Below are positions 6,940-19,060 of a DNA stretch of 64,000 nucleotides, piece after piece (positions within the stretch are counted from its first letter, which is position 1; the number at the start of each line of letters is the position of its first letter). The stretch lies in contig JASAND010023924.1 of NCBI GenBank assembly GCA_030248195.1, positions 1 through 64,000 on the forward strand, read 5' to 3'. Position numbers and translations under genes: made by a program. Below the pieces are notes generated by a model that had not been told where the DNA came from, ran no database searches, and was given only the letters and a program-made list of their open reading frames with translations. This DNA comes from Trissonchulus latispiculum. Lineage: Eukaryota; Nematoda; Enoplea; Enoplida; Ironidae.

Positions 6940-9504
6940 ATGAATTCGATTCGTGCTACACTTGTGCTTGTTTGCTTATTAATATTCAGTGCCACACCAG
7001 GTAATGCAATACTGCAGATAGTATCACAAGAATCTTAGTTCAGTTTGTTTAATTTCATTCAGCAGAAAGTAGTTAAGTCAGTCCCAGTGGCTTAATCGGT
7101 AGAGCGTTGGTTTTAGCACCCAAAGAATGTGGGTTTGATTCCCACCGAGTATATACTTCAATTTTTCGTGTCACTGGTGCTGTAAGTGTCATGTCGTTGT
7201 TTCTTTCTTTCTATTAGCTTTATCAAGAGTTACATAATACATAAGAATTTAACAACAGGCAACTCTCTAATATACTCTGTAATTTGTTGTATATTATAAG
7301 CATGACACATCCTGTGCACACTAACGGCAGACCCACCCGGCAAATTGGACCCTAGTGAATCAAACAAATTAGCCCGCTACGCGTGTGTACTAAAGTTCGA
7401 AACTGACACAAAATTCACCCACTTACTGTTTGTGTATTTGAGCTTTAACACACAAGCAGCATGTGAGCATACCCCAGTTTTGACTGGGTGCCAATTTGCG
7501 ATTCTCCGGTTAGTGGGGGGGGGGCGTTAGGGTGGAAAGCAGGTGTAGCGAACCAAAAGTAACGTAGCGAAAAACCAAGAGTACATAATAGATAAGAGTG
7601 TGACAGCTGGCAGGCTGTCTGTTATCAGCTCAACGTACATGCTCTGCACGCTAACGGCTGACCCCACAAACGTGTACCTTGTGACCCCCACCCCACCACA
7701 AATGTGTATCCAGTACACGTTTCTGTAAGCTCACTCGCCGTATCTTTACGTGTTAAAGCTCGAAAACACAACGCTTGCGTGCGTCCAATTTGTGTCTGCT
7801 TCGAGCTTTAGAACGCAAACATAGCGTGCAAATTTCATTGAAGTGAGCATACACGTTTGTTGTGGGGGATCAGCCGGTGGCGTGCAGAGCATGTACCTAG
7901 AGCTGATAACAGAGAGCTTGCCTGCTGTCACACTCTTATATATTATGTACTCTTGGTATTACGTACTCTTGTTATTATTCATTTCAAGTGTCTTCATTTT
8001 AAGGTGCTGGTATCGCTTTGTGTAAATTTGACCCTATAGCCTTTAATTCTTTATGAAAGTGGATGAAACTTTCCAAATGTACTATTTCGGTGCTCTTTAA
8101 CATTCTGGGACCAGTCCCGCATTTTTAGGTGCAAAGATAAGAAATTTTTGGTTTTTGCCATTATTCTCTCAGCACATAGTCGATACACCAGATTGGCTGA
8201 TATGGCTGGAAAGAGGGCACAAAAATGAACATTTTTGCTTTTACAACTTTTGAGCTATCTCTAGTGGTTAAGTCAGTATAAGCAAAAAACGATTTTTGGG
8301 GTCCAAAAATGGCCGTTTTCGAGAAAATCGGTTTTTTCAAAATTACTGCCAAATCGTACGGACAATTTTGGTTTATTTATACTCGATCGGTATACAGTCT
8401 CATTGCACATTTTATCAATGCCTATTAGCCGGAGTTTGTTGCTCTAAACTAGAGATTTGGCCGAAAAACCATTTTGGCAAAACTGCGATTATTTTGTTTT
8501 GAACATCGATTTCTCAAAAACTACACAATGGATTCGCGTGATTTTCGGCAGAATGAGAATTCGCACTATTGCGGAGGGACATTTTTCTTGGTTTGAGCTA
8601 AAACATCTCCAGTTGCGAGAAAACTCAATGCAAAGTTGCGAAATTTTGTGTCACCGCACATTTAATGGATTTTCTTTACCGTTAAGACCTGCTGAGCCAT
8701 TTCCAAAAAAAATGTCCCTCGGTCCACATGTCCTTTATAGGACAGCACAGAAAAATTTTTGGCCGATTCCACAGTTTTGAGAAATCCATGTTCAAAAATT
8801 TTTGGTCTATATTCAGCCTGTCAGATATCAGTATGTCAGAAAATTTTAGCTATTATTTCCGGATTTTTACTAGTTTCGTACTCTCACGAGAATCTGCAGA
8901 TTATAAGCTTTAAAATGATGTATAAAGCTCTTTCCAACTCACAAAATTGCGAAAGTTATGGCGTTTCAAAAAATACGCACAAAAGCACTGCACAAAACGA
9001 TACCAGCACCTTAAGATAACCTTAACCGGATGGCATACACCGACGCCAAAGAATTTGATCAAATTAACATTGACCAAATTATGCATCGTCAATAAATCTT
9101 ATATTCTAGCCGTAACACGGTCAGTAAGCAATGTATTGTACAGCATTGACAGAAGCCGAGCACTGTTCGTCCATAAGCCTACCGATTAAAGCATTTCTTT
9201 CATTCTAGAAATCGATGCAAGCGGTAGAAGAGGTGAAGGCGGTTACTGTAATTTTGACGGTGACTGTTACAGTGGCAGCTGCCATTTTAAGAAGTGTGTT
9301 AGACAAAGACTTTCTTATCCAGAAAAAGTTGCTAGCGGTGGCCATTGTAATTTTGGCAGCGACTGTGCAAGCAATCACTGTTATTTTAATCGCTGCGCGC
9401 CAACGCCTGGAGTGAACCGAATGTCCACACACTGCCGCTACAATACAGACTGTTTCGGGAGCGGTCGGTGTAGTTTTGGAAGATGTGAATATCTTGGCAG
9501 ATAG
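6940..9504 (+). CDS. CRP1: secreted cysteine-rich peptide gene, two exons (6940-7000, 9209-9504)
   Basis: Exon 1 (61 nt) encodes a signal peptide (MNSIRATLVLVCLLIFSATP) and ends in CAG|GTAATG. Exon 2 begins after TTCATTCTAG at 9209. The intron is phase 1 and the joined length is 119 codons including stop. The mature part has three modules with spacing C-x5-C-x4-C-x4-C: CNFDGDCYSGSCHFKKC (34-50), CNFGSDCASNHCYFNRC (67-83), and a variant third one, CRYNTDCFGSGRCSFGRC (96-113). AATAAA signals follow near 9586 and 9595. The intron holds a tRNA-like relic, a small inverted-repeat element and a 1-kb TTAA element. I do not recognise the family. Secretion and three disulfide-rich modules suggest a defence or signalling peptide, which is inference. 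Confidence 0.75.
7081..7152 (+). pseudogene. tRNA-like relic (tRNA pseudogene or SINE head)
   Basis: A well-formed D arm (box A TGGCTTAATCGGTAGAGC) and a perfect T arm (GTGGG, loop TTTGATT, CCCAC) are present. The anticodon stem pairs four of five, with a TAG triplet at the anticodon position. The acceptor stem pairs only about four of seven, so a working tRNA is unlikely. It lies in the CRP1 intron on the gene strand. Confidence 0.5.
7576..7955. mobile_element. Foldback MITE, family CAAGAGTACATAATA (copy 1)
   Basis: The ends are CAAGAGTACATAATAGATAA and its near reverse complement. The inverted arms run about 90 bp and share TGACAGC, GCTGATAAC-type and AGCATGTAC motifs with four other copies in the window (18615, 28117, 62821, 63204). 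No transposase is encoded. The flanking 7-mers are diverged. Confidence 0.7.
8003..9010. mobile_element. TTAA-flanked non-autonomous DNA transposon (T1) in the CRP1 intron
   Basis: TTAA at 7999-8002 and 9011-9014 flanks a 1008-bp unit. Its ends are GGTGCTGGTATCGCTTTGTG and the reverse complement of GGTGCTGGTATCGTTTTGTG. Related copies are at 55334-56345 and 46487-48220. TTAA duplication is typical of piggyBac and Kolobok elements; the GG start fits Kolobok better than the CCY of piggyBac. The interior is noncoding. Confidence 0.75.
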
Positions 9505-9784
9505 ATTGATCAACAAAGAAGTTAAGAACCTTAAGATAACTTTAACATACTGACTTAATATAAGTTGGTGTGATATTTATACTAAATAAACTGGAATAAA
9601 CTAATTGCCAGGGTTGTTTGTTTCTGAAGTTGGCTTCAGGGCTTCCTTCCAACCTTGTAGACTGTAAGCTTATCCAGGTCCAGTCCAATGCGACGGCGAG
9701 TTTTAATACTAATTTGCTCCGCAGTGCATTTGCTGTCACTGTGAAACGCATTGCTGACGGTGTAACGGATCTGATAAGGTGGCG

Positions 9785-11448
9785 CAGAGTTGGTCGCGGG
9801 CCTACCCGCGGGTACCCGCGGGGCGGGGCGGTATTAGCAAATTTCAATACCCGCATTTCCCGCGCGGGTATCTGTGCGGGCCTAACCTGAAAATTAAAAC
9901 TATTTTTGTCCTAAAAACTAAGTGACTAATTAATAGTTAATAGAGCACACTGCATTTGCATTTTCACTTCTCACTTAGTTATGACAGTCTTCAGAGCTGG
10001 AATAGTGTTTCTTTGCTGCGAATAAATGGTGACTAAAAATGCGGACCAGTCATCCTGGCAGTACTCATACACTGGTCTACTTCTAGGAAAGGAATTCTAA
10101 TTTTGGGAATTAGGAGCAAAACTGGGACCAATTTAAGAACAAGAACAGGAACGGAGACGTATTTCTATGTAGGAACCGGGAGGAAATCTATTTTCAGAGC
10201 AGGATCAAAAACAGAGCTTTGTTTGTAGCAGCAAGAATTCTAGTTTAATTTTAGTAACAGGCACGGGAGTCTAATTTCGAACAGGGGTCTATTTTAAAAT
10301 AGCAATGTTTACCTTAATTTTTGTTTGCGAATTATTGGACAATATACAAAATTCGTATTTGTAAAATAAATCCGTATATCTACATAGATGCGTCAGCGCA
10401 GGCAGTGCAATCATCATGTGATCCTGATTTTGTAACCGTGTAATCTTGTGAGCTTTTCATTCCTGCTGGAGCAGGAATGTATAAAAAGGAAAATAGTATG
10501 CTTAGCGCATGGTGAGTCATTTCTCCATTTAGAAGCCCCATCTTCAACACAGGGCTAGTTTAGGTAATTTTTTGCATTCAGATTATGCAAATTAGGCTAA
10601 GATCCTATTTAAACAGCGCAAGTGACAAACTTTCCGCAGTCTTCGACTGTCAGCAATCTAAACGGTTGCAGATTTTTGGGCTCCAGTGTAACTTGGGAGT
10701 TACACATGGTGCGTTAGGTGATAAGGTACATACTAACTTGCGATGAACATCAAATGTTCAGCCCAATTATGGCATGGCAAGTATAGGCCTACTCTTCCTG
10801 ATCTTAATAAAGATCGGTGAGAAAGAATAGGGAATGGATATCAAAAGAAATAAAGGGAAGTCAGATGAAATTCTAACGTAAACCTGAAGCTTCAACACGA
10901 GCTTCCAACAATGACAATATTTGTAATTGATTAAATAACAGGTCTACAAAGGAATACTGCCCCTTTTGGGGCCAACCTGTTGATTTTGTTTTCTTGTTCC
11001 TTAAATTTAGGACCCATCCCCCGTTCCTATTCTTGTTCCTGAAATCAGTTTTTATTCTATTCCTATTCCGATTCCTGTTTATGTTCCAGGTTTTAGACAC
11101 CACGTTAAAATACCAAAATGTTTGGAATGCCATCAAGAATGGAATACTTTATTTTTCGCTTATTTGATTAGTTTTCGAAAAAATTTACGAATTATTTGCT
11201 TGCAACAAATTATGTGATTGTTTTAGAGTGTTTCGCACTAACAAAGTCTGTGATAACGTAGAACCACCTAATAAAACGAAAATTTCTGTTTAAATTTAGT
11301 TTTCCACATGAGTTGAACGAAAAAATTTTGCGGGTACCATGCGGGTATTACATATCTGCGGGTCGCGGGCCGCGAGGCGGGGCGGGTACCCTTCTGCGGG
11401 TCGCGGCCCGGGGCGGGTAGCAAAAAATCCGGCCCGCGACCAACTCTG
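9785..11448. mobile_element. Non-autonomous hAT element with 8-bp target duplication
   Basis: The terminal repeats are CAGAGTTGGTCGCGGGCC and its reverse complement. The flanking 8-bp duplications AGGTGGCG are at 9777-9784 and 11449-11456. The duplicated locus at 25856 has the single-copy site (AGGTGACG), so the insertion is younger than the duplication. The subterminal parts are G/C-rich with CCCGCGGGTA-type repeats, while the interior is AT-rich without a transposase. Within it a perfect hairpin ATTCCTGCT/AGCAGGAAT precedes a TATAAAAAGG. Confidence 0.85.
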
Positions 11449-12215
11449 AGGTGGCGCATGGACACCTCTCCGTTGCTGGAGGCTGTAGCTAAGTTATAAC
11501 TGGCTTGGTATAACATCATCACGGGGCTGGGACACGGCAAGTCACGTAGCTCCCCCAACGTGTATGTTTGGGATTGGGTGGGTTCCCCCTTTGGGAGCTA
11601 CGTTATTGGGGGAATTGAACAGATGTTGATCAAGATTTCCACCTTCAAATATGGTGGTCTATAACTGGTGGCTTTTCACAAGGATAGTTCAATCTTTATG
11701 ATACTTTTAAGTGCAATGAAGTGTTGTCAGAAATTTATTTAATTTGTCATTAATAACTTGGTAATTACGGTAAACTGTAGTTACAAGCTTAGTGTCCGGC
11801 AGTGCTGGTGGCTTTGCAGTATAAAACCGGTTGGCCCAAAGTAGTGCCTAACCGGGTGGTTGTCCGTCAGATAAATGCTGGCCGACCGGTCGTCGATTGA
11901 ACACAGGAAAAACTGGTTAGGATGTTAAGGTGTAACTATGTACACTACGTGTGGAGCATAATTACAGCGTTAACAATGTTGCAAATGCACAGAAAACGCG
12001 CAAAACCTGTAACGGCCGGCCGGAACAGGCAGGATGCCGATATGAAAACCCGACGGCAACGACACTAATGTACTAAGCAAACTAATTAAGCAATACTACA
12101 TATTTGGAACAGGGAGCAGCTTGAAGCAAAACTCTGACATCGTCAAACAAATTGACTCAGACAAATTTTAATATTTTTCCAAACTATTATTAGACGAAGC
12201 AGCTGGTGAAGTTAC

Positions 12216-12428
12216 TCAAACAAATTTTTTTAGTTCATCAATTGTATGCGAAATACCAAGAACTGATGCTAAACATTCAAAATTCTTCCCCTCAAAGCTA
12301 CAATACTGGGCTACTGAAGTTGGCACAGGCTGAGGAATAGACTGAGCCAATGTAGTTACCCCAGTGTCGTAAATTCTGTGGGCTACTCTCCATTCAATAG
12401 TTACCTCCTTAAATGTTAGAAGGAACAT
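12216..12428 (-). CDS. Unrecognised 70-aa frame, possible exon or gene relic
   Basis: The frame has protein-like composition (VAHRIYDTGVTTLAQSIPQP, CLASVLGISHTIDELKKF). Its duplicate at about 26655-26868 has a stop (TAG) replacing the Trp codon early in the frame, so it is not kept in both copies. I do not recognise it. Confidence 0.25.
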   Translation of the reverse strand: MFLLTFKEVTIEWRVAHRIYDTGVTTLAQSIPQPVPTSVAQYCSFEGKNFECLASVLGISHTIDELKKFV

Positions 12429-12774
12429 ATTACAAACAAACGCTTTACACTGTTTTAAATAATCCGATCCGCCAAAATTTTTAAATAAGACCGATCAGCC
12501 AAAAACTCAGAAATCTGGCGGTTTTTCGTTTTCTAATAACGTATTAATATATTGCTGTACCGTGAAACTAACGATATTGTTTTCGAATTTTTATTAATTT
12601 TTGAACACAACACAAGGTGCATTTATCTCTATCTCTCCTCTATCTCTTCTCTCTTCCGTTCTTGTTCTCTCTCTATGCTTTGTAGGCTAACAAAAATGAA
12701 TGAATAAACGCAATCTAATAGATAGGTTTATTTAGAACAATATTCTGTAGCCATACTTCATAGCATTTTGCATT

Positions 12775-13048
12775 TCAACATCTGTACTGAAAATAAGCCT
12801 TAACGCCACATGAACCAGGTATGTTCAGGTAGCCACTTTGCCAACGGTTCGCACTGGCAACACCGCTTCTGGACACGTGGAAACCCTGACATCCCATTTT
12901 GTCGTATGTGTATATGCCATATGTCCAAGAGTCCTCTTCATAGCCGCACACATCGAATTCTACTTCATGATGCTTTTCAACTACCAGGCTTTGAACATAA
13001 TGAGGATTAAACTTGCTCTCGTTAATGACGTAGACTCCTCGTCCAAAT
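12775..13048 (-). CDS. Terminal exon of an unrecognised gene, copy 1 (90 aa)
   Basis: On the minus strand an acceptor (TTTGACAG) at 13048 is followed by 90 codons to TGA at 12775-12777. The reading is phase 1, like the CRP genes. Segments include FGRGVYVINESKF, VEFDVCGYEEDSWTYGIY, GCQGFHVSRSGVASANRW and a C-terminal SCGVKAYFQYRC. The four Cys and high aromatic content suggest a secreted beta-rich domain. The duplicate at 27225-27498 is intact with only about six amino-acid changes, which argues for selection. The upstream exon(s), probably at higher coordinates, are not found. No family was recognised. Confidence 0.5.
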
Positions 13049-13095
13049 CTGTCAAAGTAATCAGAAATTAAAGTAACAAACTACATGTCAGAAAA

Positions 13096-13710
13096 TAGTG
13101 TGAATATTTGTCACTTCCGCTCCTTGCTGTAAATATTTTGGGAACGATCGCCGCACTGCTCCCCTTTTTCATGAGTACAGGTCAATCAATACCTTGACAA
13201 TTCCAGGTTTGCCTTGTAGAAACTACAAGTATGGTATCTAATACTATGGTACTAAGGTACTCTGGTACTAAGGCGGCAGCGTAGTTTTTTATCACACTGG
13301 CGTATACTGACAAAGTTTTAGTGGTAATCTATATATTTGACCACTTTAATGCATGAAATAACCATAAACTTGCATATTCTCAAAAATATAGCTTTCTTAG
13401 ATGGGTGATAACTCACACATTGAGTGCACCACACACACACGACACAACTCACACGCAAATGCCTGCAGTCACGATAGTCCACAACCGGGTAAAGTGGGCA
13501 GAGGGGGCTAAACTTTATTTAAGGCCAGTATGTTTAAATCACGGTCGTTTTAACCTGTTTAGTTTAGTATTCCAGTCGAAAGGCAGGCACAACTAACTTG
13601 AATTGCACAGTCTTCATTTCAAGAAACACTAACAGCTTGGTATAAGCAAAAAGCAAGAATCTTATAGGTTAATCTTTAAAAACTTTTAATACTAGAATGA
13701 CAGTAGTATA
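13096..13710. other. No gene seen
   Basis: The stretch is AT-rich with a short CA-rich part (13425-13460). No coding signal or known repeat was recognised. Confidence 0.4.
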
Positions 13711-14115
13711 TGGTGCACATTTCGGGCCTCATTCTCGGGTGGGATGACCCTACTGCCAGTACTATCGTCCTAGTAGTTACATACAGTACCCTTACTCCTA
13801 GTTCTGACATACAGTTCCTGCCCTTGCTAACCACACACATTCACACCACATTGTGTTTACCTCTAGCATATACACCCAGTTCCTACTTCATCCGCCTTTC
13901 TACTTCCTACTTTAACCCAGTCCTTCTGCGTTCTTCCCCCAGGGCTTTGGACCCGGCTTCGGCCCATTACCAGACACCTAGTCAACCTAGTCTGACTACC
14001 TGCGTACGTACACTACTAGTTCGGCCTAATCTAATCTTTCTGGTATTTTATTATTTTAATGTTTTTTTCTTTTTACTACAACTTACACACAAACTATATA
14101 CAACAAATATGTGCA
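13711..14115 (+). repeat. Dispersed repeat, inverted partner at 24696-25166
   Basis: The sequence from GGTGCACATTTCGG to ACAAATATGTGCAG recurs in reverse orientation 11 kb away. It is pyrimidine-rich, with recurring CTAGT and TACACCCAGTTCCT-type motifs. It may be a fragment of a transposon; no ends are defined. Confidence 0.6.
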
Positions 14116-15218
14116 GAAGTAAAAACCTGAACCAAATCATGACCAAAGTTAATGAAAATGATGCAACATTGTTCTGCCGATTTTGGCAGAACAATCTATG
14201 TTTGGCAGGCAAACTCCGAACCAAAGCATAGCAAATTCTAATTAAGACGCAGCATTGCTATGCAGATTATGGCACAGCAAGCTATCTTTAACATAAGTTA
14301 GTTGAAAGGCGCGGCACAGCAACCTGAATATTCTGAAACTTTTATGACGCAGTAATACAGTGCACCTTTAAATGCGTCTGTTTAGTATACATAAATGCAA
14401 TGGCCAACTGTGCAGCCCAAAACCCCAACTAGTTTCGTACCTACAATTGCATAACAGTTCGCAAGGATCGCCAAAGCAAATCATCAGGTATTGTAATAGT
14501 TTCTAAATCAGATCCTTCCGCCACAATTCAATGCTTGTATTTTCAATCAAACAATTCAGAATATGAATACTATCAATAAAATGTACTTTAATTATCGAAA
14601 TTCATAATAGGTTATTCATTATTGTTCCGTCTTTGTGGCTGCCTAGTTGCCTAGTGGCTGCCCAGAAAGAAACCTTCTTGTGTTGCCAAGATCCTCACTC
14701 CCATGTTTTGTGCTATTTGCAAAAAATCCAGTTACACGTTCCGGTAGCTTTATGGAGGTAACAACACACTATTGCTCTTAAATGTGATGAGTGCAATAAG
14801 TGAAAACGTTTTGCCAGAAGGTTAAGATTTCGTAAGTTTGCCAAATTGTGAAGCTTGTTATTTTACATTCAATTACCTTAGCAGGTATCCTAATTCCTTC
14901 AGAATTTAGGTAGAAGGGTTGTGGAGACAGGCATTGAAGACAGGTTCTAACTGTCCTTATCCAACGTCCCAGGTAGCTGACCTGAAACACATGATGGCAG
15001 TTGGTGTATGATAGTTTGGAGAGATCATTTATGTTCAGCAACCAAGCCCACAGTTGATGTGACCAAAGCGAATATTTTCTCCCACAAAGACTGACGAAAA
15101 TCTCCTACCATCGCACGAACAGGAACCTGGGCAGGTCTTCTCGATGTTGATGGCTGATCAGATTCGGCTTTCATACCCATTTCGTTCAACAAAGCCTTAA
15201 GTCTTAAGTATTAGCAAT
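14116..15218. other. No gene seen
   Basis: Short repeated motifs around GCAGAACAAT and GCACAGCAA occur at 14160-14310. Similar GTTGCTGTGC motifs occur at 22888-23080. Nothing coding was recognised. Confidence 0.4.
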
Positions 15219-15574
15219 AAGTTTGCAACCGAACATCCCGTAGCGCAGTGGTTTCTTACTGCGCTTCAAGTGGAGAATCATGTCAAGTCTGGAGCTTGAA
15301 CAAAAAATAAGCTCTAGCACCGTATTTCAATATCCCTCCTGGGCTACCTATCGAGACTGCCAAGGGGTGGCCGCCTGCTTGGTGGAGCTACCACGGCACC
15401 TCCATTACGGTGGACGTACTGATAGCCTTGTTGAACACCTCGGGTAATTGCTATGGCAATTATTCAGTGTCAGCATCCTCCTTCCCTCAAAAATGCATAC
15501 GTTCTAAGCTGGCGCTACCCCTAACCGGAGTACCGACTGGGGTGAGGTGGCTGTAAAAAAAGTTTGCAACCGAA
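15219..15574 (+). mobile_element. tRNA-derived SINE with 15-bp target-site duplication
   Basis: AAGTTTGCAACCGAA at 15219-15233 and 15560-15574 flanks a unit of about 326 bp. It begins near a tRNA box-A-like TAGCGCAGTGG (15240), has a GC-richer body and ends in GTAAAAAAA. The direct repeats and A-tail are the marks of LINE-driven insertion. The box B is not clear. Confidence 0.75.
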
Positions 15575-15654
15575 GATGCGATTTGTACAAGTCAATAATA
15601 TGTAACTTCTAATGCGGCAAATATTTATGAATTCACTGAAGTAATCTATTAAAT

Positions 15655-15665
15655 TATAATTATTA

Positions 15666-15712
<47 letters not shown>

Positions 15713-15765
15713 GTTATCATTATTATTATTATTATTATTATTATAATTATTATTATTATATTAAA
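15655..15765. repeat. (ATT)n microsatellite
   Basis: About 110 bp of ATT/TTA repeats with a few ATC interruptions. Confidence 0.9.
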
Positions 15766-17068
15766 GTTAGCAACAAAAATAGTAAGCACCCTTGATGTTG
15801 TGGATCCTGAAGATGTGATTGCGGAATGCTAATGCTTTTACAAATCTGATCAAAAATCTGAAATAATTTTGAACTTACAAAAATGCTAACACAAAAGTAA
15901 TAAATCGCATGACAGAAATACCTGGAAGTGACTCCATCTCCATACCGCGCTGCTTTGATTTTTGATTGGGTAATGTATTATACCTAACGGATGAAATAAT
16001 TAACTTTTGCACTTTTGCTTAACAAATAAGATAGATGCATAGTCAGATAGAAGTACTACAATACCTAATAAACTAATTCTATAACCTGCACATTGCAAAA
16101 GAGATTAGGTACTTGAGCAGGTTCTGGAATCTGTGCCGTCTCGTCTAAAAATACAGGTTGTTCCGAAATGTTACAAGTCTCAACATTGTTGTAGCATCAA
16201 CGATCGCCGCAATATTATAGAGTCTGCAGGAGCGGAAGACATTGTCGCGGCATCAGCGGTAGCCGCAATCATACCAGATACACCAGTCTCTGCAGCTGCA
16301 GAGGTTGTTGCGACCAACGATCGCCGCAACATTAGTAGTGTCTGCAGCAACCTAAAAGGTTGCCGCAGCAGTAGCAGTTGTTGAAGTACAGCTACTGCGG
16401 TCGTGTCTGATTCCGTCGCATAACTAACGGCAGATGCAACAGTTATACCCTGAAATGATACCATATGACAAAGTGTGTGCAAGTAAACTGATTTAAGTTT
16501 ACTCTTGCTGAGATGCAACTAATACAATTAAAGAGAGGAAAGTGTAATGTGGCGAAAATGGTCAGTTACGTTAACATTAACATTAACATTAACATTAACC
16601 ATTAACAGTTGTAACGTTTTCACACTTCGTCTAAATAAGACTGAATCTGAGGAGCCGTCTGAGACTGTGGTTGCACCTTTAAATCCAATTGAAACCCGGG
16701 GCCTTTGAAGCGCAGACCTAAATTCTACACCGAGCCGCAGAAATTCACAATAGAAATAAGGCAAAAAAGAAGCTGTTCCATTTCTGGTGAGGTATCAATC
16801 GAGGTAGGATGTGAGGTCGACTACAATTAAATCAAAGATACATTTCTAAAAATGTACTACAAAACTCTGAGGCGTTGCTAACACAAATGTTTGAATTTAT
16901 AAAGCATATGCTATGGTATTACGTTATCTCATAAGTAATTTAATAGAATTGTTTGTTCAACACAGTTTTCAAGATATTAGCTGCGATGTTACGAAAGCAG
17001 TTGCATGCAACTCCACGTCAAAATAATAGTAGCAAGGGGTGACGTGACATTTCGTATGACACAGCCTT
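15766..17068. other. No gene; direct repeat with GATCGCCGCAA and a (TTAACA)n run
   Basis: AACGATCGCCGCAA occurs at about 16199 and 16317 in an imperfect direct repeat rich in GCAGC/CGC. ACATTAACATTAACATTAAC lies at 16568-16600. Frames across it are alanine-rich products of the repeat, not convincing genes. Confidence 0.45.
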
Positions 17069-18614
17069 TTAATTGTCCAACGATGGTAGCTAGGGCTTGA
17101 CGTAACAGCATGCATGCTTGATAAATGGTCATAATCAGATGTAGTATCTAGGGTGTGACCTAACAGATAGCATGCATCTTGAAACTATTCTCTGAGGTTC
17201 ATCAGTGTTACAGCTTGAATGCTGGTTGAGTGTTGTTTGGACCAACAGTATTACATAGGGTATGACGTCGTAGTTTGCACGAGACAAAGCTTGTAAGACG
17301 TTAATAGCCAACATAATAGATTGCACATTCTTTAAACATTACAGTTTGAGCAATTTGCTGCAGACAAAGTATTTAGACAGCAATAGTTTGCAGTTTCATT
17401 TCGCTCATTGCGCTAATTTCAAGCTTAAATTATTGCAGTTAGAATAAATCAGTGTGAATATCAAAAAGCGTTACTATACCTTGAATTCTCACCTGTAGCA
17501 AGACTGCAGCCATTGATCCTAATGCAGATCCCAAGTCCGGTACCAAATAAAGTCAGGCGTAACTGAAAGCAACACTGTCATGTTGCATTTCATTAAATAT
17601 TGTTTTGTTGCCAGGCAACAACAGTAAACAGCGTTAAATAGAGAGCCAGCAAAGTAATTTTTCTCCAAGACTGATTGAATATTCAATGAACACTGGAAGT
17701 TTGTTATTGATGATTGTACAATTGTCATTAGTGGAGAATGCCTTTAAGAAACCTTAGCCTTAAGTTTATGGTTAAGTTAATCTTTAGGAACGTTAAGTTC
17801 ACTGGGTAACCACTCAAGTCTGAATCATCAGTTTGGAAGCCCAAAGTACTCTTAATTGCTCAAATTTTCCTTAGTTCAAATAGATTAGAGCAGCACATCC
17901 TTTTAACAATTGCAAGGACAGACATAGCTAGAGTATAACGTCATCCTTAAAGTTTTGAATTCCCTGACTAGTAAAATCATCGAATATAATTTAAGTATCC
18001 AATGTGCAATACGAAATTTTATATTGATGATTGTCCAATTGTTATTAGTGGAAATTGACTTTAACAACAATTACACCTTAGTTTTACTGGTTAACCACTC
18101 AAACCTGGATCATCAGTTTGGAAGACCAAAGTTCTCTTAATTGGTCAACTGGTTATTAGTTCAATTAGATAATAGCAGCAAATCCTTTAAACTGTTACAT
18201 AGAGAGAAATATAGTAGCTTAGGTATACCATACATTGTATCAAACTAATCGTTAGCGTAAACTTGACGAGACAACCATTTGTCAAGATTTCAAATTTGTC
18301 TAATACCCCAAATCTCATTCTCCAACCTTGCACATATGTTGTAAGCTTTTAAACGTGACAATCGTTGTGGGTTCTGGAAATTCTTCATACATGTTTACAA
18401 AAAACACTGAGTAAACTTAAATCGCCAATCTTCAATTAGCTGGGTTAGCAGAATATCAATGATGTTTTCAATTCCACCCTGTGACACACAGCGCAATCCA
18501 AAATAAATAAATACGCTACTAGTACCATATTCTGAGTAGAAAACGTGTTCAAATTCTATAGTGGCTCCATTGTGAGAGAAAACAGAGTGCAAGCGTCCAG
18601 GATGTTCATATAAT

Positions 18615-18900
18615 CAAGAGTACATAATATATAAGAGTGTGACAGCAGGCAAGCTCTCTGTTATCAGCTGTAGGTACATGCTATGTTCGCTAACGGTTGA
18701 CCCCCCACAAACGTGTATGTGCTCTTCAAAGAAATTTGGCCGCTACGCTTGCATGCTGAAGCTCGAAAACACAACTACTCAGTTGGTTCAATGTGCGTCT
18801 GTTGCGAGCTTTAACACGCAAAGATAGCGTGCGAATTTCTTTGAAGAGCACATACACGTTTGTGGGGGGGGTCAGCCGTTAGCGAACATAGCATGTACCT
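18615..18900. mobile_element. Foldback MITE, family CAAGAGTACATAATA (truncated copy)
   Basis: The left end CAAGAGTACATAATATATAA and the central inverted arms match the other copies. The right arm stops after AGCATGTACCTA, so its terminal part is missing. Confidence 0.6.
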
Positions 18901-19060
18901 ATCAATTTCATTGATTCTTAAATTCCAGGAATACCTCTGGGAAATCTGGAATTTAACTCAAAGAATTTCTTTGATTTTTAGATTCCAGGAATGCATGAGA
19001 AAAATCCGGAATTTAGCTCAAAGAATTTCGTTGATTTTTTAATTCCAGTAATCCCTCACT
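18901..19060. repeat. Tandem repeat, ~66-bp unit, about 2.3 copies
   Basis: Units share TTGATTTTTAGATTCCAGGA and GGAATTTAGCTCAAAGAATT with scattered substitutions. Confidence 0.7.

Larger units (their letters stand above)
9207..13095. repeat. Segmental duplication, copy 1 (partner 25291-27550)
   Basis: CRP exon 2, its 3' flank and a minus-strand 90-aa exon are repeated in the same orientation about 16 kb away. Copy 1 is longer because a 1.66-kb hAT element has inserted. Similarity begins close to the exon 2 acceptor and fades near 13095. Confidence 0.8.

Noticed and set aside
9215..9415. 66-aa plus-strand frame rich in Val/Ala at CRP1 exon 2
   Set aside because: Wrong frame of the CRP1 exon; the cysteine-module frame is supported by the copy at 25298 and by the splice phase.
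16133..16384. Alanine-rich 83-aa frame
   Set aside because: Arises from an imperfect GATCGCCGCAA direct repeat; no other coding evidence.
16568..16600. (TTAACA)n run as a telomere-like repeat
   Set aside because: Too short, and not a known animal telomere unit; treated as a microsatellite.
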